25,571 bases of DNA from assembly GCA_023853785.1 (NCBI GenBank), contig JAJIRX010001039.1, positions 1-25,571 on the forward strand, given 5' to 3'. Positions within the stretch are counted from its first letter, which is position 1; every line of letters starts with the position of its first letter. The DNA comes from Psilocybe azurescens (Eukaryota > Basidiomycota > Agaricomycetes > Agaricales > Agrocybaceae). Position numbers and translations under genes: made by a program. The notes under the pieces were generated by a model. The model had not been told where the DNA came from and ran no database searches. It saw only the letters and a program-made list of their open reading frames with translations. Below are positions 1 to 10,786 of the stretch, in pieces.

Positions 1-557
1 AGATATTAAAATTTGAACAAACATATATCTTTGTGTTCACAGATATTGTTGGGAGAGCATACATTGGACAGGTGGCTGTCTTGATGGCTAAGCTGCAATC
101 TAATTCCATAACTCTTCTGTATACTCTATCTGACATATTGCACCTGGAGGGCGTCTTCAACATCATCATCTCAGAAGTCTTGAGATGGTCGAGGACGCTT
201 AACTCGTTACTATCCATTTCGTCACTCTGAAGAGGCGCAAAGAAAGTATTGTAGAGTGATTCACTGGTGCTCACCTCAAAGGTTCTGATTTCATCTGTCA
301 TTGTTGCTATTTTGGCTTAAGTATGCGACGCTGAGGATATTTCAAGGGTATAGCAGCGATCTTATTGAAGTCAGCATGTCTCAGAGACATTATCTCAGTA
401 GCGGGTTTAGCGCTCATCAGGTATCAAGACTTATCTTAGTCAGAGCAACGGGCTGGTTAGTTAAGACAAGGACTGGAATAGCATGTGCAAGTTCATCCTT
501 CAGGGACTTAGATATCTGAGAGCCGAAGTGAGTTCTAACTGTTGGTCTTGAAGAGCC
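1..557 (-). pseudogene. Unrecognised, probably broken coding region running off the left edge
   Basis: Three open frames follow each other on the minus strand: 557-417, 417-307 and 301-1. The last starts at an ATG (301-299), has no stop in 100 codons and leaves the window. Its translation (start MTDEIRTFEVSTSESL, later DRVYRRVMELDCSLAIKTAT) looks like ordinary soluble protein and is not low-complexity. The middle frame has ADFNKIAAIPLKYPQRRI and the upstream one SKSLKDELAHAIPVLVLTN. Three frames end to end suggest one gene with two frame breaks, or exons whose junctions I cannot place; an intron could also begin near position 36. I do not recognise the family and assign no function. The coding nature of 1-301 is moderately likely; the link to the upstream frames is inference. 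Confidence 0.4.
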
Positions 558-2076
558 TTTCAATTTGAATCACAGTTTTCTGAGGCATCACCTTTTCATG
601 GGCTCACTGGTGACTGAAGAGGTGCCCGAGGACAAAAATATCAATACATTGACAGGCATCACAATGACAAGACATCGGATAGACCGCCACCGATTTGCCA
701 ATGGATCTTCGCTGTCCTCGAGGCTCAGTTAAGTCCTGGTACTTGGAGAGGGGGCAAGAAAACGAGCATCCTTCACGACTGCCATCTTCCGGTTCTCGCT
801 GAATGAGCAACTTGGCAGTGAACACGTCAAGTTTCAATTAATCACTGGGGTGATTGAGTAGAAGCATTCAATCAGCAATTTGAATGATCATAAAGTATAT
901 AGTCTGTTCGACTGATCAACATCCATTTGATCTTCACCCCCTGAGATGGCATCTTTATACAGTACCGAGCCTGGAATCGAAGCATGGGACTTCGGAATGA
1001 GAGCGATAGGGATATGACTGAGGATGGGGATCAATGGGGTACGGCACAGAATGCTCCAATGCATGGGAGGATCTGTTACAGGCTGAACTAGAGGTCATTA
1101 AGACAAAATGAGAGATACAACATGGAGCCACAACATAAGGAGTCCACCACGTTACATCATGTATAACAGCTGTTCACACAGCAGAACACAGAAGACAGAT
1201 ATGAATGGAAACAGTGTGGACATAGCGACCATCCAGGCAGAAAGGCAGAACTTAAGCAAAACACCAGTTCGGAATATATTTTCCCTTGTCCAGATCGTAT
1301 AGCTTCTACGCAGTTTGCATAGCTTAAGATTTAACATACAAGCATGATGAGAGGGTGAAAGGACGAGGTGAGAGTACACGGATGCAGTCAATAACTAGGC
1401 TTGTGACCATCCTTAATATGAGAATAACACTGGGTAGAAAGATGGGATAAATGAATAAGATGATGAGATGGAGTAGATGTGGTGCGACGAACAATGATAA
1501 AAGAACAGCAGATTGACATTCCATAATGACGCGCGTCGAGATTAATTGTGTCTGCAGCTGTGCATCCTCCTGATCGAATCCTTGATTTTATGTCACGACA
1601 TAAGAGGACAGATGGCGGCGTATACGAGACAGCTGCGCTATCAGGCCGTCATGAGTCTTGCGCAGGTTGGCTGATAATTAGAAGCTATAGGTCTTTAGAC
1701 ATGGCAAGGTGGACTGATCAGACTGTACATTATAATGTAATCCTAAGAAGCATAGAGAGTAATAGACGGTAATGTGATCTGGGTCATGAAAGGGATTAGG
1801 AATGGGGTGTATGGATCGGATTGAACATGTAAGCATTTGAAAGCGTCTGTGGAAAGGTGGAAATAAGCATTCACCAACGCATCCTGAGATGAGGAGTGCT
1901 GATACGCCGATCTTCTCAAACAGTGTGGGTATGGCGCGAGGAATTTTCGGAGGCCATTTGCATCCAGAGAGTGCAAGGCAGCTAATTGTAGTTCGGTGGC
2001 CGGAAACTAACAAGAAAATACACATTCGACTTGGTGATCCCAATGTGCCACCTACGCCGGGCTTCTCCACCCTCAA
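558..2076. other. No recognised gene; includes the 3' flank of the 7TM gene
   Basis: Open frames here are short and none resembles a protein family I know. Minus-strand frames around 604-837 could be further remnants of the broken gene to the left, but they are interrupted and no splice pattern rescues them. The right-hand part (about 1680-2076) lies just downstream of the stop codon of the minus-strand 7TM gene and probably includes its 3' UTR; the 132-codon open frame there has no family character. No tRNA, repeat array or transposon terminus was seen. Confidence 0.5.
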
Positions 2077-3304
2077 CTACTGGAGTTGGCGACCCATTCT
2101 CCGATCGGGTTGAAGCGTTAACTTCTCCAGTGCCATTAACACTACGGCCACTCCTCGTTGCGACAGAAAATTGTCGGGGTTTGCAAGCCCAAGTCTTGCT
2201 ACCATAACTGTTGGAGCCATCCCCTGATTGAGCATTCTAAGTTAACAAGACATGATTATCAGACAGATAATAACAGCCACATACTGGAACGATGGCCAAC
2301 GCCGCTTCCACGTAGTATGACATTTGGTTCAACGGAGAATCCAACAAATAGGATGACGGAACGACCGTGCTGATGGTATTAATGACAAGTACGAGTGAGT
2401 AGGCCGCGGATGACTCAATAAACACTATTACAAGATGGTTGAATAGTCTCCTGAAATGCCGATCATGAAAACGATAGGTGGAATGTATTTTGTACCCAAT
2501 AAGCAATGTTGTAATCACTGTGGTGCCTAATGACACGAATGTAAGGGCGCTTGAAATGTTATTCAATAGGTTGGCTTTTGCGACGCTGCCAGTTACTTTA
2601 CTGATCAACCCTGATAAGGCTGTCCGTACAACGAAGAGACCTGCGATAATACGCCATTAATAAAAGTGTTCATGCAATATTTCTATTCATAACACTTACC
2701 GAACTCCACAACGACAAGTATCAGTGGAACTAAAATTATTCGGAACGATTGTCCCCAGGTGTTGAAGCATATCCATATCTATTTAAATGTTGATGAAAAT
2801 GGTGCGATAAACGATGGTACCTACGAACCAGTAGTCCATCGGAAACAATGAGTAAGGAATAGAGTATAAAACTACTAAGTACAACAATCCAGCGGGGGCC
2901 TCCACTGTCGCAACAAAGATGGATTGTCGCGTGTCTCCATTAGTCACGACAGACCAATCGAGAATATACCATTGAGAGACAAAGTTGAGGAAACAAAGCA
3001 GGTACAGTACTGAGATGGCCGATAAAACGATGCGGCGATTCATATTTGCGGACTTCTTGGATACTGTATGGCACATTGTTGAGTATACCTTTGTAAGGAG
3101 AAGGAAAGAATGTACGGTAAATATACATCGTTCCAACGTATATCACGGTATAAGTGCCTAACACACTTCAGTTCGTGATACTTATATCCATCAATGTGAA
3201 TACTTACCCATAAGAAAGTTCGAAAGCATCGAGGCATTGAGGCTGCCACTAATTTCACGTTCTTCTACGTCCGTTGGAAAGGGGTAGACATGGAGAAATA
3301 TCAT
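2077..3304 (-). pseudogene. Seven-transmembrane fungal membrane protein, six exons, one frame break
   Basis: Exons on the minus strand are 3304-3208, 3157-3116, 3063-2829, 2778-2700, 2640-2285 and 2223-2077. All five introns are GT-AG and 50-61 nt long. The product would be about 318 residues with seven hydrophobic segments, in the style of the unnamed 7TM proteins common in Agaricomycetes. Recognisable stretches are GTYTVIYVGTMYIY (helix 1), RIVLSAISVLYLLCFLNF (helix 2), SDGLL joined across an intron to IWICFNTWGQSFR, SSALTFVSLGTTVITTLLIG, and a C-terminal GMAPTVMVARLGL. The start ATG at 3304 follows a TATA box and gives a short soluble N-terminus; the stop is TAG at 2079-2077. All phases agree except in exon 3, which is one base short: near 2895-2905 the frame must change between FVATVE and PRWIVVL. 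That is a true one-base deletion or a sequencing error in a G/C run. Function unknown; the plasma membrane is likely. Gene identity is firm, its broken status less so. Confidence 0.8.
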
Positions 3305-3338
3305 AGAATTGAGTAGATACACTCACCCAGAACACATT

Positions 3339-3346
3339 CTTATATA
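3339..3346 (-). promoter_or_regulatory. TATA box of the 7TM gene
   Basis: TATATAAG on the minus strand, 35 nt upstream of the ATG at 3304. The spacing would give a very short leader, which is possible in fungi. It supports the chosen start but is itself only a motif match. Confidence 0.45.
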
Positions 3347-6300
3347 CGTCGATCGACTCTAGTATTTATAGCTTCCAGTCAAACAGGGGTTGATTCTATT
3401 TGACAGTCGTCATGGATGCTAGATGGAATCATTTTTCCTCTTCCATCGTCCGACATCCTCAGCTCACTGAACGGTTACACATATTTGTGATAGATCCTGT
3501 TGGGCGAGTAATCCACTTTGGACGAGAAACTGACTCCTTAGATTCTATTCCCTCAATCGTATACTATCCAATTAAGCTCGTATAAGGAAGACTATCACGG
3601 TTAGCGGCGTACTCCGCGATCCTCAACAACGGGCATGTGTTAATAAACCTTCGAGATCTCAAGTGAGATAGAACTTCATCCTGAGGTTCCGTTCGTCTGC
3701 AGAATGATCTCGTACCACCTATCGTGAGTTGGTGGGGTTCCGACGAACGAGGACCGCAGACCATCAAGTTGACGATCCATGATGGCGCTCTTCGAGATTC
3801 TTCCTATCTGCAGCCCGCCGTCCTCCTGATGACTGACATAGACGTTTGAGAAACAGAGACAGACCCGGAACAAACCAAAGTTTAGGGCAGGGTAAAACGT
3901 AATTACCATTGCTTTCGGTCTGGGCCCTCGCCAAACGAACGCTCTTGCAACTTTCTCTACGTTTCAAGCCTCGTCTTATCCTTATACATTGGCGAATAGG
4001 AGGCCTCTACACGGGAAGCTCAGAGCCCGCAAAATGACGCTGAAGTCGATTCCTTGAGTGGGGGCTTTGGATATGAATGAATTCTGGCTCGAAAACTAGA
4101 CACCCGCCCTTGCTGCTACTTGCCGCCGACGCATTGAGAAATAATCCACAGGTTACCGGATTCTCTCTATATATGATTGCTTGCGGTGGGTGTCTTGCGA
4201 TGTGATGGTTGTATGATGAGTCGCAGCAGAACCTGGGTATTAAAGTTCGAGGAGTTGGATCTCGGAAGTGAATGTGATCTGGCTCGAAGGAGCTCACGAG
4301 TGCGAAACGACGAGACCTCGATATTCCAGGTTCTCACATTTTCCAGGGAGTTAGATTGTCCCTTGCCTAGCCGTCTTTCCTCGTTGGAGTGGCTCGTGGG
4401 GCTGACTATGTACAGGGAGCTACGGGTGGGTCAATATACTTACTCACGAACACACGTTAGTATTATAATGGGGACGGCGTTTTTATGTCTGGGTCTTTGA
4501 CTGGAACGCGGTGCTTGCGAGGCTGGTTCTGCTACTGGACTGAAGTTGTGGGCATATTTTTCGAGCATATTTTTCGAATCTCCATGATACCCTTATTCTA
4601 TTTCAAGCTCAAATCCTCATCGGACAGCTTGAAATCAGATATCAGGAATTGGCTCGGATAAACTTACTGGCCATTTCTTGTTTGAAATTGCAATTCGAGA
4701 TCGGTTGTCGGTTTTTCGCTAGTGAATCTAACACCCTTGTTATGATGCTAGTAAGTAGTAGTTTTGCAAGCAAAAGGACTCTAAACTTTGACCGTGGCGT
4801 AAAGCATTAGCGAAGCCGAGTAACAGCTATCATTACTAAAATCCTGGCAGATCCATGCATACTGTCGCACTCGGGCTCATGTTCATTAGTTCATGCCTAG
4901 TTCATGTCATGGTTACGACGACGATGGCAATGGGTCGTTCTAATTATAATGACTTGGTCTAGCGGTCTGTCTCAGTACTCAGTTTCTTTTCATAAGCGTA
5001 TGCATCCAGGGCCAACGATGATTATCGTTTAACTCTTCGACTTGTCTTGGACGAGCTTAGACGAGTCATTCCATGGGCCATGTTTGATCTATTTTTAAAC
5101 CGATCTTACCAGGCTTGGAAATTGCCCTGGGGTGCGACATGCACAGTGCAGTGTTCTCGACTGGAAATTTCAGCTTCATCGTCATCGTGGAAACGACGAA
5201 GTGGAGTTCTGGTGCAGATAAAAGTGGTAATCATCGATACGCATCGTTGTTTATGACGTCAATTATGAATGCCAAGCCGCACGCCAAGAGTCCTCGGAGT
5301 CGGTCCTCAGTCGGAGATAAATGGACCTGGGCGTTGTTTGACAATCTGCATGCATGCGCGTTCCTCATTCATCCGTCCATGGCTGGACCTGACTGGACGA
5401 GCTGTGAGCACTTGCGGCCGCCAGCTGGTGGCGTTTTGCGAAATGTGTGCATAAATAAACTCGTCTATTCGGCAAAAAAAAAAAAGGCAGAACGTCACGC
5501 CAAGCAGCGGCCAAGGCACGGCACACCACAAAAAATTAGAGAAAAGTGTGTGTGAGAGAAATTTTCTGTTCTTTCTTGACTGAAGCCTAAAGCCTAAAGC
5601 TTTAAAGGTGTGTAACGTTTATTTTTGGTAGTCATACTGTACGTACCTACTGACTTCGGACGTGCATGGTGGTCAGGAAGCAGCCTACGGGCTGGAATGT
5701 TTGCGGAGAAATCAGGAGAACACAACAAGTGAATGTGTTTGACCTTGTACTCCCACTTCCTCCATCCCTCCTTCCTCAATTCATCCCTCCGTCCATTCAT
5801 CCCTCGCTCCACCCCTTCCTCTGACTCCAGCCAGAGCTCCGTTCGGCCAGGACACCAGAACTGCATTTTCAGCGGGTTAATTTGGCACACAGTCACTGGC
5901 CGGTGGGTGCTGGCGATGTCTATTCTATTCTTGTTCGTTCTATATCATTACCACACAGGCCAGCGTGCGCCATTGTTCTGTATTATCTGCCTCCTCTTTC
6001 TCTCGTCTCCTGCTCCCCTTTCTCTTCCTCCTTGTCTGTCGCTGCTCGCCGTTCGGGCACCTGGAAAACATCAAGGGACTTACTATCAGTCATACTACAG
6101 GCTCCTGTGGCTCGTCACCGATACATACACACACACCGACGCAGAACGGAGTAATCCTCGCTGTCCCAGTCCACTTCCACATCATCCTCCCAGGCCAACC
6201 TGATGGTGCCCATCAACATCAACATTAGCATCAACATCGCCGCTCCCATCACCCTCAGCAATGAAATCACCCCCGATACTAACGACGACAATGGCGGCAT

Positions 6301-6750
6301 GCGTGTGGACCACCCGAATCCCGGCTCAAATCTAACCTTTTTCACTGTTTGAGCCATCAATCTCGCTGGCATTGGTACTAGTGGGGACTGCCTAACAGGG
6401 TCTCCTTACTTCCATCAAAATATTTTTGATAACGATTATTGAGACTTCATAGCATCAGATTCCAGCTGGCTATCCGATAAATCCATTCTAAATGACTGGA
6501 ATTTTACGAAGGCATATAGAAAAGGATGGGCTCCTCCGGCATTTTCCTGCCTTATGTGACCGCCATATGTGCAAGGACCGTGGTCTAACCAAGTCGTGAT
6601 ACCCACCTCAATATCCATGACGCCCATTTTTTGTCCCAACCACCTGAATACGGTCCTCCGAGGCGGATGTACCATCAATGGGGAGGAGGATCCCTGCGTT
6701 AGGACCAATGTTTGTGGTGTTCATGCGCAAGCAACGTGTGTCACGCACAG
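3347..6750. other. Long intergenic stretch with low-complexity patches
   Basis: About 3.4 kb without a gene I can support. The longest open frames (plus 4177-4500, plus 5115-5555, plus 5733-6203, minus 4007-4297) have no recognisable motif, and several sit in biased sequence. Visible structure: a tandem CATATTTTTCGAG-type repeat at about 4552-4580; a 12-base A run at 5474-5485; a pyrimidine-rich tract at about 5755-6060 built on CCATCCCTC-like words; a short CA run near 6125; and an ATCAAC repeat at about 6205-6240. An open frame at about 6157-6352 reads Ser-rich then Asn-Ile repeats, but has no clear start or homology. Decayed genes beyond recognition may be present. Confidence 0.5.
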
Positions 6751-6992
6751 ATCTGGAGATGTTTTCATGTCTGGAGCCAGTCAATCTGCGTTGTATTCAT
6801 ACCATTATTTCTCTTCTCTGGAGAAATCAGTGAGTTGTCCGGGTCTAAATTCCCTCAGTGTGTCGAGGTATGTCGCTCCTCAACAGGTCTATTTCTATCA
6901 GCAGTTATTATCTTATTTGTGACCAAAGCTCAGCCAAGTACTGAGCAGGCTCGGACTGTGGACCGACTCTACACCGCCATTTCTGCCAAACA
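6751..6992 (+). pseudogene. Fragment of a second seven-transmembrane family gene
   Basis: Two adjacent exons of the same 7TM family as the gene at 2077-3304, here on the plus strand. After an acceptor (CGCACAG) exon 6751-6829 encodes IWRCFHVWSQSICVV followed by a helix ending SGEI, the counterpart of IWICFNTWGQSFR in the other copy. A 57-nt intron (6830-6886, GTGAGT to ACAG) lies at the same place and phase as in that gene. Exon 2 continues with LFLSAVIILFVT and then VDRLYTAIS, where similarity stops. The expected following helix, the loop and the C-terminal exon are absent, and I found no upstream exons in 6370-6750. It is an internal remnant of about 80 residues and cannot make a functional receptor-like protein. 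The WRC and SGEI details differ from the other copy, so it is a divergent paralogue, not a recent duplicate. Confidence 0.72.
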
Positions 6993-7848
6993 TGTTTGTA
7001 GCGTGAAATTCTCACGGCGTTAAAGTATTTTGTGAACATTGCGTCTTTGTGGATAAAGTCTTGAGGACAGTTCGACTCCGGGATTTGAACGCCGTGACTC
7101 CAGTCAACGTGGATCGCAGCGGTAACTTCATAAGCTTTTCACAAATTCTGGTGACTTGGACGCTTACATGCAATAATGTGCCGTCCAACTTTCTCTGCTC
7201 ATTGGCACCACTTCAGATTCGGTATCATAAACATGAGATCGTTTACTCTGCTTACATATTTTTTATGACCTTTCGCGATATATTTCAGTAGCTCAACTGG
7301 TCTCCCGTGCCAACATGTCGCATGGATTAGTACTTAGTGATGTGTGACGCAAAATCAAAGCGAGCATCAACTATAATCTTTATTCTTCAGTAGCCTGGCA
7401 TAAATAAACTTATTTACCCTTCGGGGTTTGTTTCTTGCCTCTGATCGACTACGTGCATATGATATGTGTCAATTTGCTTAGCTACTTGACCTATGAACAT
7501 ATTATTCATATTGATACTGAAGTGTGTACGGCGCGATGTCACGAAAAATATTTACCTTACTTTTTAGCCAGTAGTTTGTGGTCACGGATTGCACATTGGT
7601 GCGGGTTCAGGATATAGTTGCTAGCCAATCTTATGAATCATAGTCATATATCACAACAGCAGCATTACAGAGGTTTAAGACAGTCTGCCAAGCATAAAAA
7701 CACTGGCTGTACAGTCTCTGTTAGCTGCCCATCTTCAAGGAAGTTAGGGCAGCAATTCTCAGGTCGAGTTAGGGATGAAAACGTGTCAAGACAAAATGTA
7801 ATTTATCAAAAGAATTAATTATATGGAAGCTCCGTTATTATCTAATTA
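6993..7848. other. No recognised gene
   Basis: Several open frames of 60-80 codons on the plus strand (7049-7291, 7435-7617, 7618-7818) show no family resemblance and do not continue the 7TM fragment in any frame. A GGGATTTGAAC word near 7080-7091 resembles a reversed tRNA T-loop, but the surrounding sequence does not fold as a tRNA. The right end is the 3' flank of the minus-strand gene that ends at 7849. Confidence 0.5.
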
Positions 7849-9273
7849 TCATTCTGGGATAGCTAATGCCCCTGCAACTACATCATCGACGTGTTGCTGC
7901 ACCTCATGGGCAACAACATCTACAATCTCATAATCTTCTCCGGTGGCGTATGTAGCACGATCAACCTTCAAGATTTTGTTGAATGCCCTATATTATTTTC
8001 AGTGACTAGCAATAAGACAAATAAAAACAAAGGGCAGGCTGCACACCTTGCTGTTTTAGCAGGTGAGGAACCTGCTTTGGTTCGGATAAATTCAAGGCGC
8101 GTGTCAATCAGATTCCAGTATTTTTCACCACCACTGCATTCGGCGTGAATAGCTCACTAAGATTATTGAGATTCAGGATTCTGAGAACACAAGGAACAAA
8201 GATGAAGCAATACTCACCATGAGCGCAACACGAGCGCAGAGCTGAATTGTCGTGCGACAAGACGATGGGTGAACGATCATTTGTGCGAGTGAAAATATAT
8301 TGATGTTGGCTTTTAAGCTCTCTTTGATCTGTAGAAAGAATGCATAAGTATCTCATCAAACAAGGTACTCGAGTTAATGATCATAGTAAATGTACCAATT
8401 TCTTCATTCTGGGCGCGAGTTTGGGTGAGCGAATAACTGACATAGGCCGAGATTTTCTCCCAGCTCGCATAATCGTGCTCTCACGCCAGCTGGCAAATCA
8501 AAACGTAACTTCTTGAGAATGGTCTGCAGAAAGGTTAATGGCGAAAATTGCACTATTGATGGGATACGAACGAGGACATGATTGCGAGGGACGTTGCCCT
8601 TATAGGCACTGATGTTAGCAGAAAGTAAGACGGCTATACCATAGTTGTTGATGTTGGTCTATAAGAAATATGATAGCGAAAGTCAGCAGTGAGGCGCTGG
8701 ATACAGAAACACGCTTACCTTCAGGTCCTCAGATAATTGATATGGTGGGGCAGCTGAACGAAAGGCATCAACCTTATTCTCTAAGGATAGGATGCATGTA
8801 AATAATTTGGCCTGTCGTCCGAGTGCGGTATCCTAGCCAATATTTAGATACAGGCAGTAAATTTCAAAAAAGCTCACCAATAAAAAGCATCCACTTCATC
8901 ACGTTGCTCGGGACGAAGCTTCTTCCTGGACGCATATCGAGAAACAGCTGCAGCTACATTGCTAATAGAGGGCAAGGATTGTGACACCGCTGTCGAAGAG
9001 GGTTCATCGTCGTGTTCAGTATCGTTACCGTCTAGGGAATCTTCCACTTGATGTGGCCGCTTCCCAAGCACTGTACGTTCTGGCGGTGGACTTGACCTCA
9101 TCATGGCGTCTTCTATAGCTTGCTCGGCTAGTGAAAGTATGAAAATGGCACCTTCCCTTTGAAGCGGGCTGACGAGGTTGAGGGTCGGAAATGGGTTGTT
9201 GAAGGGGTGTGTGAGCCACAGCAGGGGTGGCGGGAGGACCCAAATTAGGAGCAGGTGTTGAGGGAAGCGCCAT
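7849..9273 (-). pseudogene. Seven-exon Agaricomycete protein of unknown function, frame-broken
   Basis: Exons on the minus strand: 9273-8878, 8832-8719, 8658-8572, 8523-8396, 8328-8218, 8156-8047, 7987-7849, separated by short introns of 45-67 nt with GT-AG ends (two donors are GTTCGT or GTGTGC). The protein starts with a Pro-rich segment (MALPSTPAPNLGPPATPA), then SPPPERTVLGKR, a basic stretch RYASRKKLRPEQRDEVDAF, then LGRQAKLFTCILSLENKVDA, INNYGIAVLLSANISAYKG, LKKLRFDLPAGV, IQLCARVALM, YWNLIDTRLEFIR and a C-terminus ending in AGALAIPE. From memory this is a frequent multicopy protein type in Agaricomycetes with no known function; the basic KKLRPEQR region could bind nucleic acid, which is a guess. 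Breaks: a frame change after PASK near 9155, a one-base mismatch at the first splice junction, an extra A near 8505 and another near 8408, and TGA as first codon of exon 6 (8156), probably from CGA. Confidence 0.65.
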
Positions 9274-10786
9274 TGGGGGAGCGATACAACACATGGAAGG
9301 ACTGAGACCGAATATTTATAATATCGAAGTTTATACAAGTGACTCGAGTTCAGGACTTAATCGGAGATATTGGTGACTCAGACATAGGTTCGTCCCCTAT
9401 TTGTTGAGGATGGGATCACCGATAAAGCTTGTTGCCTAAAAGAGCTAGTATGTTCTGGGGAATGAAAGATTTTAGAAGCCGTCTCGTTGAAGAGTATCTG
9501 AGAAGGAGCGGAAGGCGCTTCTGAGTCAAACGAGACCACCGAGAAATCCAGTGCCTTGAACTTGGGTTAGAAGGTCGGCAACGTTGGAAAAAGTCTGGGA
9601 CAGCAGAGCAGTCAACATGGATAGTCCCCGTCCACTTACCTTTTGGCGGATATCACCACCGGCTCACACCTTCTGGCTGATCATAAAAAGTTGCAGATAC
9701 CAATGTGTCAAGATTGCAGAATTGCTATAAGACATGTATGTGTGTATCTGCAGAACGCCGCTTCAATAACTTTATTGGTACAGCGACATAGTAGAGCTAA
9801 TGTTACCAATGATGTTAGACATGTATACTGTGTGGTTCTGCGAATGACATTTTGTACTGCTTTTAAGCGAGATGGTGACTTGACTTACCGGTCAAAAAAG
9901 TCGTCAGTGCTATGGCCTAAACTCTTCGACTGGAATGGCCTTGACTGGGATGTGTGCCTCAACAAATCTCTGGGCCCTTGTCTCAGCGTTGATCAATAAA
10001 TTTCGGACCGTTAGTTAGGTTCCTTAATGCAATTCGTGGGTTAGTGAGATATGCGTTGAATGACGACACACTGACTTCGAAATCGGATTGTGGTTTTGAT
10101 TGTGGACTTTGCAAGGACTTTGGGAATCAAGTCCAACGAAGTCTTGGTGACCCAAAGTGCAATCACAGGTGATGATGCAGAAGTAGTCACCTTCTGTATC
10201 TGTGAATTCACGCTCCTAGATATTTCAAAGCGTAGTTTCCGTCTGAAATACCGTGGTGGATGAGAAACGGGACTTAGACAAATCGTTCAACATGCTGCAC
10301 GACGTGCCGGAATTTGAATATTTCACGTGACTTCTAATCTTGCCGGAGGTTCGTGACTTTTATCTTGTTTGATCCATAGAGCGCCCTCTTCTGTTTCCTT
10401 TGCCTGCCTCATATGAAGACTACGTAGGTCGCAGGTCACTCAGCCACATCGTTCAAAATCAGACGGAGACTTCGTCTGATTTTGCCATCGGAACCATTCT
10501 CCCGGAAAATGAGAAAAATCTGTGCTCATCAACTGTGAGTTGCTCACGATTTTTTTATATTGGCTCTCTTTCAATGCACTATTCCTCCTCAGGTTATACC
10601 CATTATCCCTGCAGAAAACAGTCGACCAAGTCTCTATGCAGAAACAGACGGACACTACATCTGCCTCTGGGGACTGAATCTTTCCGGTGAATGAGGCGTC
10701 ATCAACAGGGTCGCGTTTACCCATTAGGCCAGCCTGTCTGATTCCTCCTGTTATTATGTATTTTTCCCTTGTTGAAGTTCTTCATC
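9274..10786. other. No recognised gene; intergenic between two divergent genes
   Basis: This 1.5-kb stretch separates the starts of the minus-strand gene (9273) and the plus-strand transposase-like gene (10787), so it should hold both promoters and, if present, the left end of the transposon. An open frame at 9643-9999 (plus) has no recognisable character. No convincing terminal inverted repeat beginning CACT was found that matches anything right of 15032. A perfect hairpin lies at 10454-10484. Confidence 0.45.
10454..10484. repeat. Perfect 12-bp inverted repeat with a 7-nt loop
   Basis: The arms CAAAATCAGACG (10454-10465) and CGTCTGATTTTG (10473-10484) are exact reverse complements around GAGACTT. 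The hairpin lies 300 bp upstream of the transposase-like gene start. It could be a protein-binding palindrome, a small transposon relic or chance; nothing nearby decides. Confidence 0.6.

Noticed and set aside
1678..2076. 132-codon minus-strand open frame
   Set aside because: It begins just beyond the stop of the 7TM gene, is in 3' flank, and has no recognisable features.
5254..5261. TGACGTCA, a CRE/bZIP palindrome
   Set aside because: A single 8-bp match in 25 kb is close to chance, and no supported gene lies nearby.
5474..5485. Twelve-base A run as a retrotransposed poly(A) tail
   Set aside because: No coding or LINE-like sequence precedes it and no target duplication was visible.
7075..7120. 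Reversed tRNA T-loop-like word GGGATTTGAAC
   Set aside because: The T-stem does not pair, and no acceptor, D or anticodon arm can be formed.
9274..9338. Upstream extension of the minus-strand gene to a start at 9338
   Set aside because: The extension uses a different frame (hydrophobic reading) from the Pro-rich N-terminus, which has its own ATG at 9273 and fits the protein type better.
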